Shown: positions 45,488 to 53,781 of the stretch, piece by piece
Numbering within the stretch: position 1 is the first letter of the stretch
How the letters are laid out: the number at the start of each line of letters is the position of its first letter
DNA from: Bacteroidales bacterium
GTDB lineage: Bacteria > Bacteroidota > Bacteroidia > Bacteroidales > UBA1715
Length of the DNA stretch: 64,000 nucleotides
Assembly: GCA_024409235.1 (NCBI GenBank)
Contig: JAKSUA010000008.1
Location: forward strand, 1 to 64,000
Direction: 5' to 3'
Made by a program: the position numbers and the translations under genes
The notes under the pieces: model-generated
Told to the model about the DNA's origin: nothing
The model's database searches: none
Seen by the model: only the letters and a program-made list of their open reading frames with translations

Positions 45488-47566
45488 ATGAAGAAATTTT
45501 TTTCTTTTTTGTTTGAAAACAAAGCTGTAATTCTTTCGTCAATTCTGTTTTCGCTTGGCATAGCGTTGATTATGATTATGTTACCAAACGAAAAGAAATT
45601 TAAATTTGAATATCAGCAGAATAAAGTGTGGCTTCACGATGATTTATATGCCCCTTTTAGCTTCTCTATTGATAAGACAGAAGAGGAAATTATGAGGCAG
45701 CGTGACAGTATTTTGCTGAAATTTTCTCCATGTTATACCTATGATTCCACTACATATAAACGTGTGACGGACACTATATTTAATAGATACATAAATTCGT
45801 TGGGACATTTTGTTCCTGATTCTATTAATGACTTCCATTCGTTAATGAAGTCGCAGGGATTGGGCGAGTTTGAAGTTTTGCTACGTTCAATTTATGATTT
45901 TGGAATAATAGATGTTCAGAAACCATATAAAACATTATTGGTTGAGAAAGGAAACCAGAATCTCCGTTTTTCGATTCATTCAATCCGTACTTTGCCGGAA
46001 GCTCATGGTGATTTGATGAAAAAGATACCTGAAAGTTACGATTCAATTCATCGGGTAAAATTCAAGGAAATAATTTATTCTTCGTTAGTACCCAATACTA
46101 TATATAATGAAGAGGTTTCGTCGTATAGAAAAACGCAGTTACTCGCAACTGTTTCCGAAAAATATGGCTATGTTGGTGAAGGAACGAGAATTATTAGCCG
46201 AGGTTCTGTTGTAACGGAAAAGGATAAAAAAGTTCTTGATTCTTTGAAAAAAGAATATGAGGCTGGCAACGTGACTTTCGATGGCAAATTAGCAATCTGG
46301 GGTGGACAGAGCATATTGATTCTTGTTGCATTCTTTGTAATGATATTGTTGATACAATATTCTGATCCGTCTGCTTTTAAAAAGGTTAAGTATTCTTTGT
46401 TTATTGTTACTGTTGTTGTGCTTTTTGTGGCAATGGCAACGGCAACGCTGAGGTTTAATCATGTAAGTATTTATTTGATTCCTTACGTAGCATTGCCGAT
46501 TTTAATCAAGAATTTTTTGAATGCCCGGGTAGCTTTGTTTGTACACATTGTTACCATGCTGATAATTGGATTTATTGCTCCTAATCCATTTGATTTCACT
46601 TTTTTGCAGATTTCTGTAGGTGTGATTGCCTTGCATAGTCTTGGAAATCATTATCAAAGAAGCTTTTTGTTTTGGACGGCGATAATATCATTTGTTTCAT
46701 ATTCTGTAATATATTTTGGTTTGTCGTTGGTGAAACTTGGTGGCGTGAGCGATATTGAATGGACTAAACTGTTATGGTTCTTCTCAAGTTGCGTACTGCT
46801 GCTTACTACATATTTGTTGATCTTTATTTTTGAAAAAATATTTAGATTCCCATCGGATATTACTTTATTTGAACTTTCCGACACCAGTCGTGGTTTGTTA
46901 CGCGAATTGTCGGACAAGGCACCTGGAACATTTCAACATTCATTGCAGGTTGCAAATTTTGTTGAAGTCGCTTTACGGGAGATAGGTGGAAATGCACTGC
47001 TTGGTCGCATTGGCGGATTGTATCACGATGTGGGAAAGTTAAAGAATCCCGCGTTTTTTGTTGAGAATCAAATGTTTAAAGATAATCCTCATGATAATCT
47101 TCCTCCAGAGAAAAGTGCTCAAATAATTATTGACCATGTGATTTATGGGAAAGAATTGGCCCGTAAAAATGGATTGCCTGCATCGTTAGTTCAGATTATT
47201 TACGGACATCATGGAAATTCAAAGACAGCTTTTTTCCTTGATAAATATAAAAAACTGCATCCTGGAGAAATTTTTGATGAGAAAATGTTCCAATATCCGA
47301 CTTCAAAAGTCGTTAATCGTGAACTTGCCGTAATAATGATTGCAGATGGCGTGGAAGCTGCTTCACGAAGTGCTCATCTTGAATCGAGAGAGCAAATAGA
47401 AGCGTTGGTTCAGAAAATTGTGGACAATTTGATTCAAAATAAGCAGCTGGAATTTGCAGATATAACATTGAAGGATTTGGATGTGGTAAAAGGTGTGTTT
47501 GTAGAGAAATTAGTTAATCTGTATCATGCCCGTGTACCATACCCGGAAACAAATGCTGTGAAGTAA
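45488..47566 (+). CDS. PgpH-like 7TM-HD phosphodiesterase (probable c-di-AMP hydrolase)
   Basis: 692 aa from the ATG at 45488; the frame extends 75 nt further upstream, but that part is not family-like. N-terminal helix (about 14-34), extracellular 7TMR-HDED domain (about 40-270), a bundle of hydrophobic helices (about 275-455), and a cytosolic HD domain with QHSLQV and the HD pair in YHDVGK (His 513, Asp 514). PgpH degrades cyclic di-AMP in Listeria; the substrate here follows from the family. It overlaps the next gene by one base (TAATG), starting a three-gene unit with the MBL hydrolase and gmhB. Confidence 0.88.
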   Translation: MKKFFSFLFENKAVILSSILFSLGIALIMIMLPNEKKFKFEYQQNKVWLHDDLYAPFSFSIDKTEEEIMRQRDSILLKFSPCYTYDSTTYKRVTDTIFNRYINSLGHFVPDSINDFHSLMKSQGLGEFEVLLRSIYDFGIIDVQKPYKTLLVEKGNQNLRFSIHSIRTLPEAHGDLMKKIPESYDSIHRVKFKEIIYSSLVPNTIYNEEVSSYRKTQLLATVSEKYGYVGEGTRIISRGSVVTEKDKKVLDSLKKEYEAGNVTFDGKLAIWGGQSILILVAFFVMILLIQYSDPSAFKKVKYSLFIVTVVVLFVAMATATLRFNHVSIYLIPYVALPILIKNFLNARVALFVHIVTMLIIGFIAPNPFDFTFLQISVGVIALHSLGNHYQRSFLFWTAIISFVSYSVIYFGLSLVKLGGVSDIEWTKLLWFFSSCVLLLTTYLLIFIFEKIFRFPSDITLFELSDTSRGLLRELSDKAPGTFQHSLQVANFVEVALREIGGNALLGRIGGLYHDVGKLKNPAFFVENQMFKDNPHDNLPPEKSAQIIIDHVIYGKELARKNGLPASLVQIIYGHHGNSKTAFFLDKYKKLHPGEIFDEKMFQYPTSKVVNRELAVIMIADGVEAASRSAHLESREQIEALVQKIVDNLIQNKQLEFADITLKDLDVVKGVFVEKLVNLYHARVPYPETNAVK

Positions 47567-48348
47567 TGGACAAATACAATATTCATGGAATATTTCTCGG
47601 TACGGGAACATCGCAGGGCGTTCCTGTAATAGGTTGTAACTGCGTTGTTTGTAATTCCTCAGATCCTCGGGATAACCGTTTGCGAACTTCCTTTTTCCTT
47701 GATGTTGAAGGTGTTCATATAGTGATTGATGCAGGATGCGATTTTCGTCAGCAAATGTTACGAAACCATATAGTGTCACTTGACGCACTGCTGATAACAC
47801 ACGAACATAAAGATCATCTGGCAGGTTTGGACGATATTCGTCCGTTTAATTTCATGCATTTTACACCTCTTCCTATATATGCAGAACACCGAGTAGTAGA
47901 GGCAATAAAAAGAGAATTTGCGTATGTGTTTGTTGAAAATCCATATCCGGGTTCTCCGATGATGAATGTTCAGGAAATAACAGTACAGCCATTTGAATTT
48001 AAAGGAATAAAAATCCAGCCATTGCGGGTAAACCATTTAAAATTGCCGATTTTAGGTTATAGAGTAGGACAGTTTGCGTACATAACAGACTGTTCATTTA
48101 TTCCTGAAGAAACAATGGAGATGTTGGATGGGGTAGAGTGTCTGGTTATTAATGCCTTACGTTTTGAAGAACATTATTCCCATTTCTGCGTATCGCAGGC
48201 TTTGGAAGTAATAAATAAAGTAAAGCCTAAACAGGCGTATTTAACACATTGTAGTCATGATATTGGTTTTTATGAGGAAACAAGTCTTATATTGCCCGAG
48301 AATGTGTTTCTTGCTTACGATGGGTTGCAGATAGATTTAAAGAAATGA
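47566..48348 (+). CDS. PhnP-like metallo-beta-lactamase-fold hydrolase
   Basis: 260 aa. Metal motif HEHKDH (His 79, His 81, Asp 83, His 84), a later CSF and a final LTHCSHD. The N-terminal GCNCVVC with paired cysteines matches the structural zinc site of PhnP-type phosphodiesterases. It likely cleaves a small cyclic phosphate or nucleotide; substrate not readable. Translationally coupled to pgpH, overlapping gmhB by 4 nt. Confidence 0.82.
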   Translation: MDKYNIHGIFLGTGTSQGVPVIGCNCVVCNSSDPRDNRLRTSFFLDVEGVHIVIDAGCDFRQQMLRNHIVSLDALLITHEHKDHLAGLDDIRPFNFMHFTPLPIYAEHRVVEAIKREFAYVFVENPYPGSPMMNVQEITVQPFEFKGIKIQPLRVNHLKLPILGYRVGQFAYITDCSFIPEETMEMLDGVECLVINALRFEEHYSHFCVSQALEVINKVKPKQAYLTHCSHDIGFYEETSLILPENVFLAYDGLQIDLKK

Positions 48349-48863
48349 AAACAGTATTTTTGGATAGAGACGGTGTAATAAACGATGGAACATTGTATTA
48401 CACGTATAAAATAGAGGATTTTAAGTTTAACGACGGACTGTTTGAGGGCTTAAAAATGCTTCGTGACGCAGGATTTAGTTTTGTAGTTGTAACCAATCAG
48501 GGTTGTGTGGCAAAGGGAATCTGTTCTGCGGAAGATGTTGAAAATCTTCATAAATACATGTGCGGAGAATTGAAAAAGCAGGGGATAGAAATCTTAGAGG
48601 TGTATTATTGTCCTCATCATCCGGATGTTTCAGGAAGTTGTGAATGCAGGAAACCCGGAACACTTATGTTGGAAAATGCAATAGAAAAATATAATATCAA
48701 TAGAGAGCAGTCTTTCCTAATCGGCGATGGAAGCCGTGATATAGAGGCTGCGGAACGGGCTGGAATAAAGGGTATAAAGATTGAAAAGAATGAATCTATT
48801 GTCCCATATTGCAGACAAATAATAAATTTGTCAAAAGAGTATAAAAGTTCCGAAAAAATCTGA
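48345..48863 (+). CDS. gmhB: HAD phosphatase, D-glycero-manno-heptose 1,7-bisphosphate 7-phosphatase type
   Basis: 172 aa. The HAD motif FLDRDGVIN has the nucleophile Asp 7 and Asp 9; Thr in VVTNQ, and IGDGSRDIEAA closes the site. The zinc loop CPHHPD...CECRKPG (Cys 89, His 91, Cys 99, Cys 101) marks the GmhB branch, needed for ADP-heptose for lipopolysaccharide. No other heptose genes are nearby. ATGA overlap with the upstream gene. Confidence 0.88.
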   Translation: MKTVFLDRDGVINDGTLYYTYKIEDFKFNDGLFEGLKMLRDAGFSFVVVTNQGCVAKGICSAEDVENLHKYMCGELKKQGIEILEVYYCPHHPDVSGSCECRKPGTLMLENAIEKYNINREQSFLIGDGSRDIEAAERAGIKGIKIEKNESIVPYCRQIINLSKEYKSSEKI

Positions 48864-48951
48864 GTAGATATTTTTTTATTTGAAATATTTTCAGTTATTT
48901 TGCAACCCGATTTAAGAGGAACTAGTACATAATAGCAAATAAGAAGATACA

Positions 48952-49194
48952 ATGTATAGAATTTGTCAAATTACAGGAAAGAGAGCAATGAGTGGAAATA
49001 ATGTTTCTCACTCAAACGCTAAAACAAAACGAGTTTTTGATGTAAACTTGCTTGAAAAGAAATTCTATTTAGCAGAGGAAGACAGATGGATTACCCTTCG
49101 TGTTTCAGCAAATGGATTGAGAACAATCAATAAAAAAGGCCTTAGCCAAGCATTGAAAGATGCAAAAGCTAAAGGATATATTCAAAATTATTAA
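48952..49194 (+). CDS. rpmB: 50S ribosomal protein L28
   Basis: 80 aa: [16 protein letters not shown] followed by NAKTKR and a basic body, the Bacteroidota L28 pattern. First gene of the rpmB-rpmG-DUF4295 unit. The 88-nt upstream gap has a near -7 box (TTATTTTG at 48895-48902, one mismatch). Confidence 0.96.
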   Translation: MYRICQITGKRAMSGNNVSHSNAKTKRVFDVNLLEKKFYLAEEDRWITLRVSANGLRTINKKGLSQALKDAKAKGYIQNY

Positions 49195-49205
49195 TATACA
49201 CGGCA

Positions 49206-49388
49206 ATGGCAAAGAAAGGTAATAGAGTACAAGTTATTCTTGAATGTACAGAACAAAAGGAAAGCGGTGTACCAGGAATGTCTCGTTATATCACAACGAA
49301 GAATCGTAAAAACACTCCTGACAGATTGGAAATGAAAAAATACAATCCATATCTAAGAAAAGTAACTGTTCACAGAGAAATTAAATAA
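49206..49388 (+). CDS. rpmG: 50S ribosomal protein L33
   Basis: 60 aa with [24 protein letters not shown] and LEMKKYNP, the standard L33 pattern. It has lost the zinc-binding cysteine pairs (a C- form). 11 nt after rpmB. Confidence 0.96.
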   Translation: MAKKGNRVQVILECTEQKESGVPGMSRYITTKNRKNTPDRLEMKKYNPYLRKVTVHREIK

Positions 49389-49397
49389 TTCTAAACT

Positions 49398-49553
49398 ATG
49401 GCAAAGAAAGTTGTTGCAACCCTTCAAAAAGGTGCTGGTAAAGAGTTTACAAAGGTTATTAAATCTGTAAAATCTGAAAAAACAGGTGCATACGTTTTCA
49501 CAGAAGAAATCGTACCTAACGCAGAAGTTCAAGCTTATTTGAATAAGAAATAA
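49398..49553 (+). CDS. DUF4295 family small basic protein
   Basis: 51 aa, starting MAKKVVATLQKG and ending AYLNKK. It follows rpmG by 9 nt and precedes the terminator, the conserved Bacteroidota arrangement. Its size, high lysine content and place in a ribosomal operon suggest a ribosome-associated role; the sequence gives no further clue. Confidence 0.92.
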   Translation: MAKKVVATLQKGAGKEFTKVIKSVKSEKTGAYVFTEEIVPNAEVQAYLNKK

Positions 49554-49580
49554 TAAATTTCTTAATATTATAAACAGAAA

Positions 49581-49607
49581 GCCTTATCAGAAATGATGAG
49601 GCTTTTT
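49581..49607 (+). terminator. Terminator of the rpmB-rpmG-DUF4295 unit
   Basis: GCCTTATC pairs with GATGAGGC (one G-T pair) around six bases, then TTTTTT. 27 nt after the DUF4295 stop. Confidence 0.9.
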
Positions 49608-49749
49608 TGTTTGTGCCTCGCAAGAGTGTATCTTTTTTATCAATACTGCGTTTGCTTTTATAAATTGGATGAAAGTAGGGCCACTCATTACATTTGTTCT
49701 GTTCTAAAATCCTATACGAATATGTGTAATGTAGTAAAAAAGTATTGTT

Positions 49750-50274
49750 ATGAAAAAGATGTTATTGAAAGTAATTTGCGGAGCATCAATAGTTGGTTGC
49801 TCTGCTTGTGGTTCAACAATTAATACGACAACAGTTTCTGAATTAGATTTAGAGCAGTTTATGGGACAATGGTACGAAATTGCTCGTTTCGACCACAGTT
49901 TTGAGCGTGATTTAGTTGGTTGTACTGCTGACTATTCAATGCAACAAAATGGAATGGTTAAGGTTGTGAATTCTGGATATGAGAAGGATTTCAACGGTAA
50001 CTTTAAGCAATCGATAGGCATAGCCCGTCGTCCGAACGATGAGGTGCCTGGACGGTTAGAAGTATCGTTTTTCCTTTGGTTCTATTCTGATTATAATATT
50101 CTGTATATTTCGCCCGATTACGATTATGTGTTGGTTGGAAGTAGTAGCGATAAGTATCTGTGGATATTGAATCGTTTGCCACAAATGGATCCTGATGCTC
50201 GTGAGAAAGTTTTGGCTGTTGCCAGAGAACATGGGTATGATACGAGAAAATTAATATGGGTTTCTCAAAAATAA
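49750..50274 (+). CDS. Lipocalin family lipoprotein (Blc-like)
   Basis: 174 aa. Signal peptide with lipobox IVGC (Cys 17). Lipocalin motif GQWYEIARFDHSFER (about 38-52), with GxW and the later YILNRLP-like strand, as in Blc. Binds lysophospholipids or fatty acids in relatives; probably at the outer membrane here. Single gene. The upstream gap has a 7-bp inverted repeat (CATTACA 49686, TGTAATG 49725) of unknown meaning. Confidence 0.9.
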   Translation: MKKMLLKVICGASIVGCSACGSTINTTTVSELDLEQFMGQWYEIARFDHSFERDLVGCTADYSMQQNGMVKVVNSGYEKDFNGNFKQSIGIARRPNDEVPGRLEVSFFLWFYSDYNILYISPDYDYVLVGSSSDKYLWILNRLPQMDPDAREKVLAVAREHGYDTRKLIWVSQK

Positions 50275-50300
50275 CATTGTTTTGATTTTTTGAAAAATAT

Positions 50301-50326
50301 TGCAGGGCGGGGGTCTGCTCCGCCCC
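50301..50326. repeat. GC-rich palindromic repeat, copy 1
   Basis: GGGCGGGGGTCTGCTCCGCCC in otherwise AT-rich DNA: GGGCGG pairs with CCGCCC. The stem is close to the terminator stem at 5292-5312. It lies 27 nt after the lipocalin gene and has no T-run. Confidence 0.7.
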
Positions 50327-50354
50327 AAATGATGGTGAAAATAATGGAATATAT

Positions 50355-50380
50355 GGGGTAGGGCAGAGCCCTGCCCCTAC
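50355..50380. repeat. GC-rich palindromic repeat, copy 2
   Basis: GGGTAGGGCAGAGCCCTGCCCCTAC: GTAGGG-CAG pairs with CTG-CCCCTAC with one bulge. It lies 24 nt before the decayed KilA-N gene's 3' end, and its core GGGCAGAGC recurs at 51111. Confidence 0.7.
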
Positions 50381-50403
50381 GGTTGGCGACATTGTGTGTG
50401 CAT

Positions 50404-50922
50404 TCAAATCGTTAACAACGAAATTGTATAATTTGTTGAATGATACGCCTGGTTATAAATTATGGCAACGGAATTATTACGAACATATAATCCGCACGCA
50501 AAAATCGTATGAAAACATATCAAATTATATTCAATCCAACCCATCCCGATGGCATTCGGATTGTATGAATGTATCGTATGTTCGTACCGCGTATGCCCTT
50601 GATGAACGTTGGAAATGATGGGGCGTAGGTCATACGACCAAGATTCAATCCATTTCTTTGGTGACATAGTGAAAGCGTGCAAATCTGCTTCTTTTTTAAA
50701 CCTATCGAATTCGATAGGTTTAAAATTTGGATTGTATAATGTTTCCCATATTCCAAGATATTCTATAGTGTTTCTATTTCTCATCCAGTTACATATTACA
50801 ATAAAAATATCATTGGTAATATGTTTTGCTATATCCGTTAACGAAATATAATCATTGTCATTAACCGATATAATGGTGATTTCTGAATCTTGTACAGTAA
50901 TTTTTGCTGTTGTGTTTGGCAA
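50404..50922 (-). pseudogene. Decayed KilA-N domain protein
   Basis: The open part codes for a KilA-N DNA-binding domain: DYISLTDIAKH, NWMRNRNTIEYLG, a Trp in WETLYNPNF, and SPKKWIE. After SPKKWIE the sequence no longer matches; the usual S-GG-T-AHKDIAFEFA...EF half is missing. The likely start is also damaged: the -7 box covers the TTG at 50922, and where relatives begin M-AKI the codon is ACA. Typical complete proteins are near 270 aa. A promoter persists. It is bracketed by GC-rich palindromes, which suggests a mobile or repeat-associated remnant. Confidence 0.7.
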
Positions 50923-50951
50923 ATATAGAATGTTTTTCAGGGAATTACAAA
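50920..50951 (-). promoter_or_regulatory. Promoter of the KilA-N remnant
   Basis: Minus strand: TTTG (50948-50951), 20-nt spacer, TATATTTG (50920-50927), a good consensus promoter. The rest of the gap to 51218 holds one GC-rich palindrome and a terminator and no gene. Confidence 0.65.
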
Positions 50952-51104
50952 TTAGTGAAAATGAGGGTTTTATATTTGTTTGTAAGTAGTTAGATATTGT
51001 TCGATTTGTTAATGGTTATTTGTGAAAAAAATTAAAAATGTTGGTTCGTAAGGTTATACGATCATATTATCCCAATAAACAATATTTATATATGCGTATT
51101 ATAT

Positions 51105-51128
51105 TGGGCAGGGCAGAGCTCTGCATTT
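51105..51128. repeat. GC-rich palindromic repeat, copy 3
   Basis: TGGGCAGGGCAGAGCTCTGC contains the perfect 12-base palindrome GCAGAGCTCTGC (51113-51124), then TTTAC where copy 2 has CCCTAC. Degenerate relative of copy 2, on the other side of the KilA-N remnant. Confidence 0.6.
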
Positions 51129-51182
51129 ACAAGTGTTATATCGTAAATTATTGATTTTTACGCAGTAACGGTTGATTTTTTT

Positions 51183-51206
51183 AAAAGAATAACCTTTGTA
51201 AGGTTA
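51183..51206 (-). terminator. Probable terminator of the hemerythrin-LuxR regulator gene
   Basis: Minus strand: TAACCTT-ACA-AAGGTTA, a 7-bp stem, followed by a T-rich stretch (TTCTTTT). 12 nt after the stop codon. Confidence 0.55.
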
Positions 51207-51218
51207 CCATTACGAACA

Positions 51219-52166
51219 TTACTTTACTAAATCAATGTCTATCAAATTGTTAACAATCGCATAGATTGTAAGACCTGCAAGGGAATGAATTTGTAGTTTG
51301 CGAACAATATTTCTACGGTGAGTTATAACGGTATGAATCGAAATACACAAATGATCGGCTATTTCCTTATTTGCCATTCCTTGTACCAGACAAATAATCA
51401 CGTCTTTTTCGCGATCGGAAATTGCTTCGTTAGTAGATGTGTTACCTATCATTGAAGAAAGTTTTAACGACACATCCTCGTTTTGTATTTTTTGTTCAAG
51501 CACACGAATTGCAGGAATAAAAATCTCATCTTCCACATTACTATGGTTATTCAACCATTCTTCGTTATTATACAAATCGTATAGTGTAGCCGTAAGTTTA
51601 TTGTTTGTAAGCGAATCGGCAGGAAGATACTTTATAATAATGTGCTTCAATTCCAACAACTTACTGGTTGTTTCGCTATGATGTTTCGAGAAAATCTCCA
51701 CATTATAATTATTCATCTGCACCCCTTGCAACAAGGCTTCTACATACGGGAAGAATGTCTTTTCTTCGTATTTCATATGCAATTGAATAGAACGAGCATA
51801 TTCGTCATAAATACGAAGAATTAAAATTGCAAGATTGTCTTTTAAATCAAGCGCATCTTCAAGATTTTTTCGAATAGATGGCAATTGAAAATCCAAGAAA
51901 TACTTATGCGATGCACGAAGGTACGACATCAATGTTTGCACCGATAATTTTTCGTACTCCTTTTGATTATACCCATTAATAATGTAATTCACGACAGATA
52001 AAAATGTATAACAATCAACTCCTTGCTGGTCGCAAACTTCTTGTACGGTTTTATCTCCAAAACCAAGGTTTATACCGAAAGCACCAAGTCCTTGTAAGAC
52101 ACTATAATTGTCGCGAATAAGTTCTATCATCTTATCATTCGCTTCGTACAATTTCATCCGTTTCAT
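51219..52166 (-). CDS. LuxR-type regulator with hemerythrin/RIC (YtfE-ScdA-like) di-iron domain
   Basis: 315 aa. N-terminal ScdA_N-like part (about 20-70) lacking the usual Cys-Cys motif. A four-helix hemerythrin-like domain (about 75-225) keeps the di-iron ligand pattern: His 87, His 130, Glu 134 or 135, His 162 or 163, His 208 and Glu 212. A C-terminal LuxR HTH (about 248-310) has ISDREKDVI and ANKEIADHL...THRRNI. Di-iron RIC proteins respond to nitric oxide, oxygen or iron; fused to an HTH this is probably a redox or iron sensor. There is no receiver domain. It diverges from a redox/iron cluster and is probably its regulator. Confidence 0.85.
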   Translation of the reverse strand: MKRMKLYEANDKMIELIRDNYSVLQGLGAFGINLGFGDKTVQEVCDQQGVDCYTFLSVVNYIINGYNQKEYEKLSVQTLMSYLRASHKYFLDFQLPSIRKNLEDALDLKDNLAILILRIYDEYARSIQLHMKYEEKTFFPYVEALLQGVQMNNYNVEIFSKHHSETTSKLLELKHIIIKYLPADSLTNNKLTATLYDLYNNEEWLNNHSNVEDEIFIPAIRVLEQKIQNEDVSLKLSSMIGNTSTNEAISDREKDVIICLVQGMANKEIADHLCISIHTVITHRRNIVRKLQIHSLAGLTIYAIVNNLIDIDLVK

Positions 52167-52185
52167 TTGACTTACTTTTTACAAT

Positions 52186-52250
52186 ACAAAGGTCTTTGTT
52201 TTTGTGGAATGTACAATCATCATTTGTAGGTATTTGTACAAAATCCACAA
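52186..52250. promoter_or_regulatory. Candidate operator between the regulator and the redox cluster
   Basis: Two elements. ACAAAG-GT-CTTTGT (52186-52199) is a 6-bp inverted repeat 20 nt before the regulator's start codon. Next, TTGTGGAATGTACAA (52202-52216) and TTGTACAAAATCCACAA (52234-52250) are inverted copies of one motif, TTGTGGA-n-TACAA, 17 nt apart; the second holds the perfect palindrome TTGTACAA. The rest of the 222-nt gap shows no exact -7 box. Confidence 0.5.
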
Positions 52251-52388
52251 TAAACCATAACAAAAATAAGGTAGAACAATACTCACTTGTAATTAGTATC
52301 TGAATTTTTCAATTTTTCTTTTTACCAAAATTTTGGGATTTCACACCACAAAAATCACTCGTTTTTTTGCACTGTAAAATTCTGAATA

Positions 52389-53756
52389 ATGAAATACACG
52401 AGTTACATATACATTCTTTTCTTGCTCATTGCAGACATTGCAACTGCCCAAGATGTTGACGGCATAAGTGGAGCAACAAGACATATTTCTACCGATACTG
52501 TACAAGCAAAAAAGACCTCAACGATTGATTCGTTTGAAAAATTTCGTTTTGGAGGATACGGCGAAATGCTTACAAACCATAAAGATTACGGAATCAATAG
52601 ATTTTATGGCGGCAACGACGGAAACTCTAAAACAAGCCGTAGCACAATTGCAATACCTCGATTTGTTCTCGCTTTTGACTACAAGTTTAACGAAAAATGG
52701 ACTTTATCTTCCGAAATTGAGTTTGAAGCAGGTGGAACAGGACAAGCAATCGAGTTAGAAAACACCGAAAATGGTGAATACGAAACGGAAATAGAAAAAG
52801 GTGGCGAAGTTGCTTTGGAACAATTCCATATCACTCGTAACATCTGCCCCGCTTTCAATGTACGATTTGGACATATTATTGTTCCTATTGGTCTTACCAA
52901 TGCCCACCACGAACCGATAAACTTCTTTGGCACCGTTCGTCCCGAAGGCGAAACAACACTCATACCATCGACTTGGCACGAAACAGGTATGGAAGTATTC
53001 GGTTCTTTCGGAAAAGGAATCGCTACGTTCGACTATGAGGCCTTGCTTGTTGCCGGTCTAAACGCCAATGGATTTGACAGAAATAATTGGGTTGCAAAAG
53101 GCAAACAAGGCTTCTTCGAACAAGATTGTTTTAATTCACCTGCATTTGTTGGAAGAATAAACTGGAAAGGTGTAACTGGCTTACGCATAGGAACAAGTAT
53201 ATATTATTGTCAAAATACTGGTGCTAATTCAGACAAAGAACAAACCTACTCTTCCATTGATGACATTTCGTTATTGATTTGTACGGCCGATGCTCAATAC
53301 AAGAGTAAATTTATAACAACTCGTGGGAACATTCTCATCGGAAATCTTTCTGAATCAGAAGCACTTACAGGAAAGAACACAAAACTTTCGAATAAATCGC
53401 CCTATTCCCGCACTGGCGCAATTGCAGCAAAAGCGGTTTCGTATGCAGGTGAAGTAGGCATACATCTAAATTCATTTTTCAAGAATGAAAAATGTCCTGC
53501 ACTAACGCCTTTTGTTCGCTACGAATACTATAATCCACAAGAAAAAGGTGAAGGGAAAATGACCATGGATAACCGTTGTCAAGTAAGTATGTGGACATTC
53601 GGTCTAAACTGGAACGTGCTTCCTAACTTAGTGTTCAAAGCCGACTATACCACACGACAAATAGGAACAAAGAAACCTTTTAGTCAAGGCTCATATAATA
53701 GCGAGAATGAAATTTCTCTCGGTCTTGCCTACGTTGCCTGGTTTCAAAAAGAATAA
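52389..53756 (+). CDS. Outer-membrane beta-barrel porin
   Basis: 455 aa. Signal peptide ending IATAQ-D. The mature part has alternating amphipathic strands, e.g. FRFGGYGEML, IPRFVLAFDYKF and LSSEIEFEAGG, and ends in a strand with aromatic residues (LGLAYVAWF). It resembles phosphate-selective (OprP/OprO-type) porins in Bacteroidota; the solute is unknown. First gene of the redox cluster, 222 nt from the divergent regulator. Confidence 0.8.
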   Translation: MKYTSYIYILFLLIADIATAQDVDGISGATRHISTDTVQAKKTSTIDSFEKFRFGGYGEMLTNHKDYGINRFYGGNDGNSKTSRSTIAIPRFVLAFDYKFNEKWTLSSEIEFEAGGTGQAIELENTENGEYETEIEKGGEVALEQFHITRNICPAFNVRFGHIIVPIGLTNAHHEPINFFGTVRPEGETTLIPSTWHETGMEVFGSFGKGIATFDYEALLVAGLNANGFDRNNWVAKGKQGFFEQDCFNSPAFVGRINWKGVTGLRIGTSIYYCQNTGANSDKEQTYSSIDDISLLICTADAQYKSKFITTRGNILIGNLSESEALTGKNTKLSNKSPYSRTGAIAAKAVSYAGEVGIHLNSFFKNEKCPALTPFVRYEYYNPQEKGEGKMTMDNRCQVSMWTFGLNWNVLPNLVFKADYTTRQIGTKKPFSQGSYNSENEISLGLAYVAWFQKE

Positions 53757-53781
53757 TTAGTAAACATAAAATTTTTAATAT

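Noticed and set aside
50301..50380. Terminator pair for the lipocalin gene
   Set aside because: Stems are GC-rich but neither is followed by a T-run, and similar cores recur elsewhere, so repeat elements fit better.
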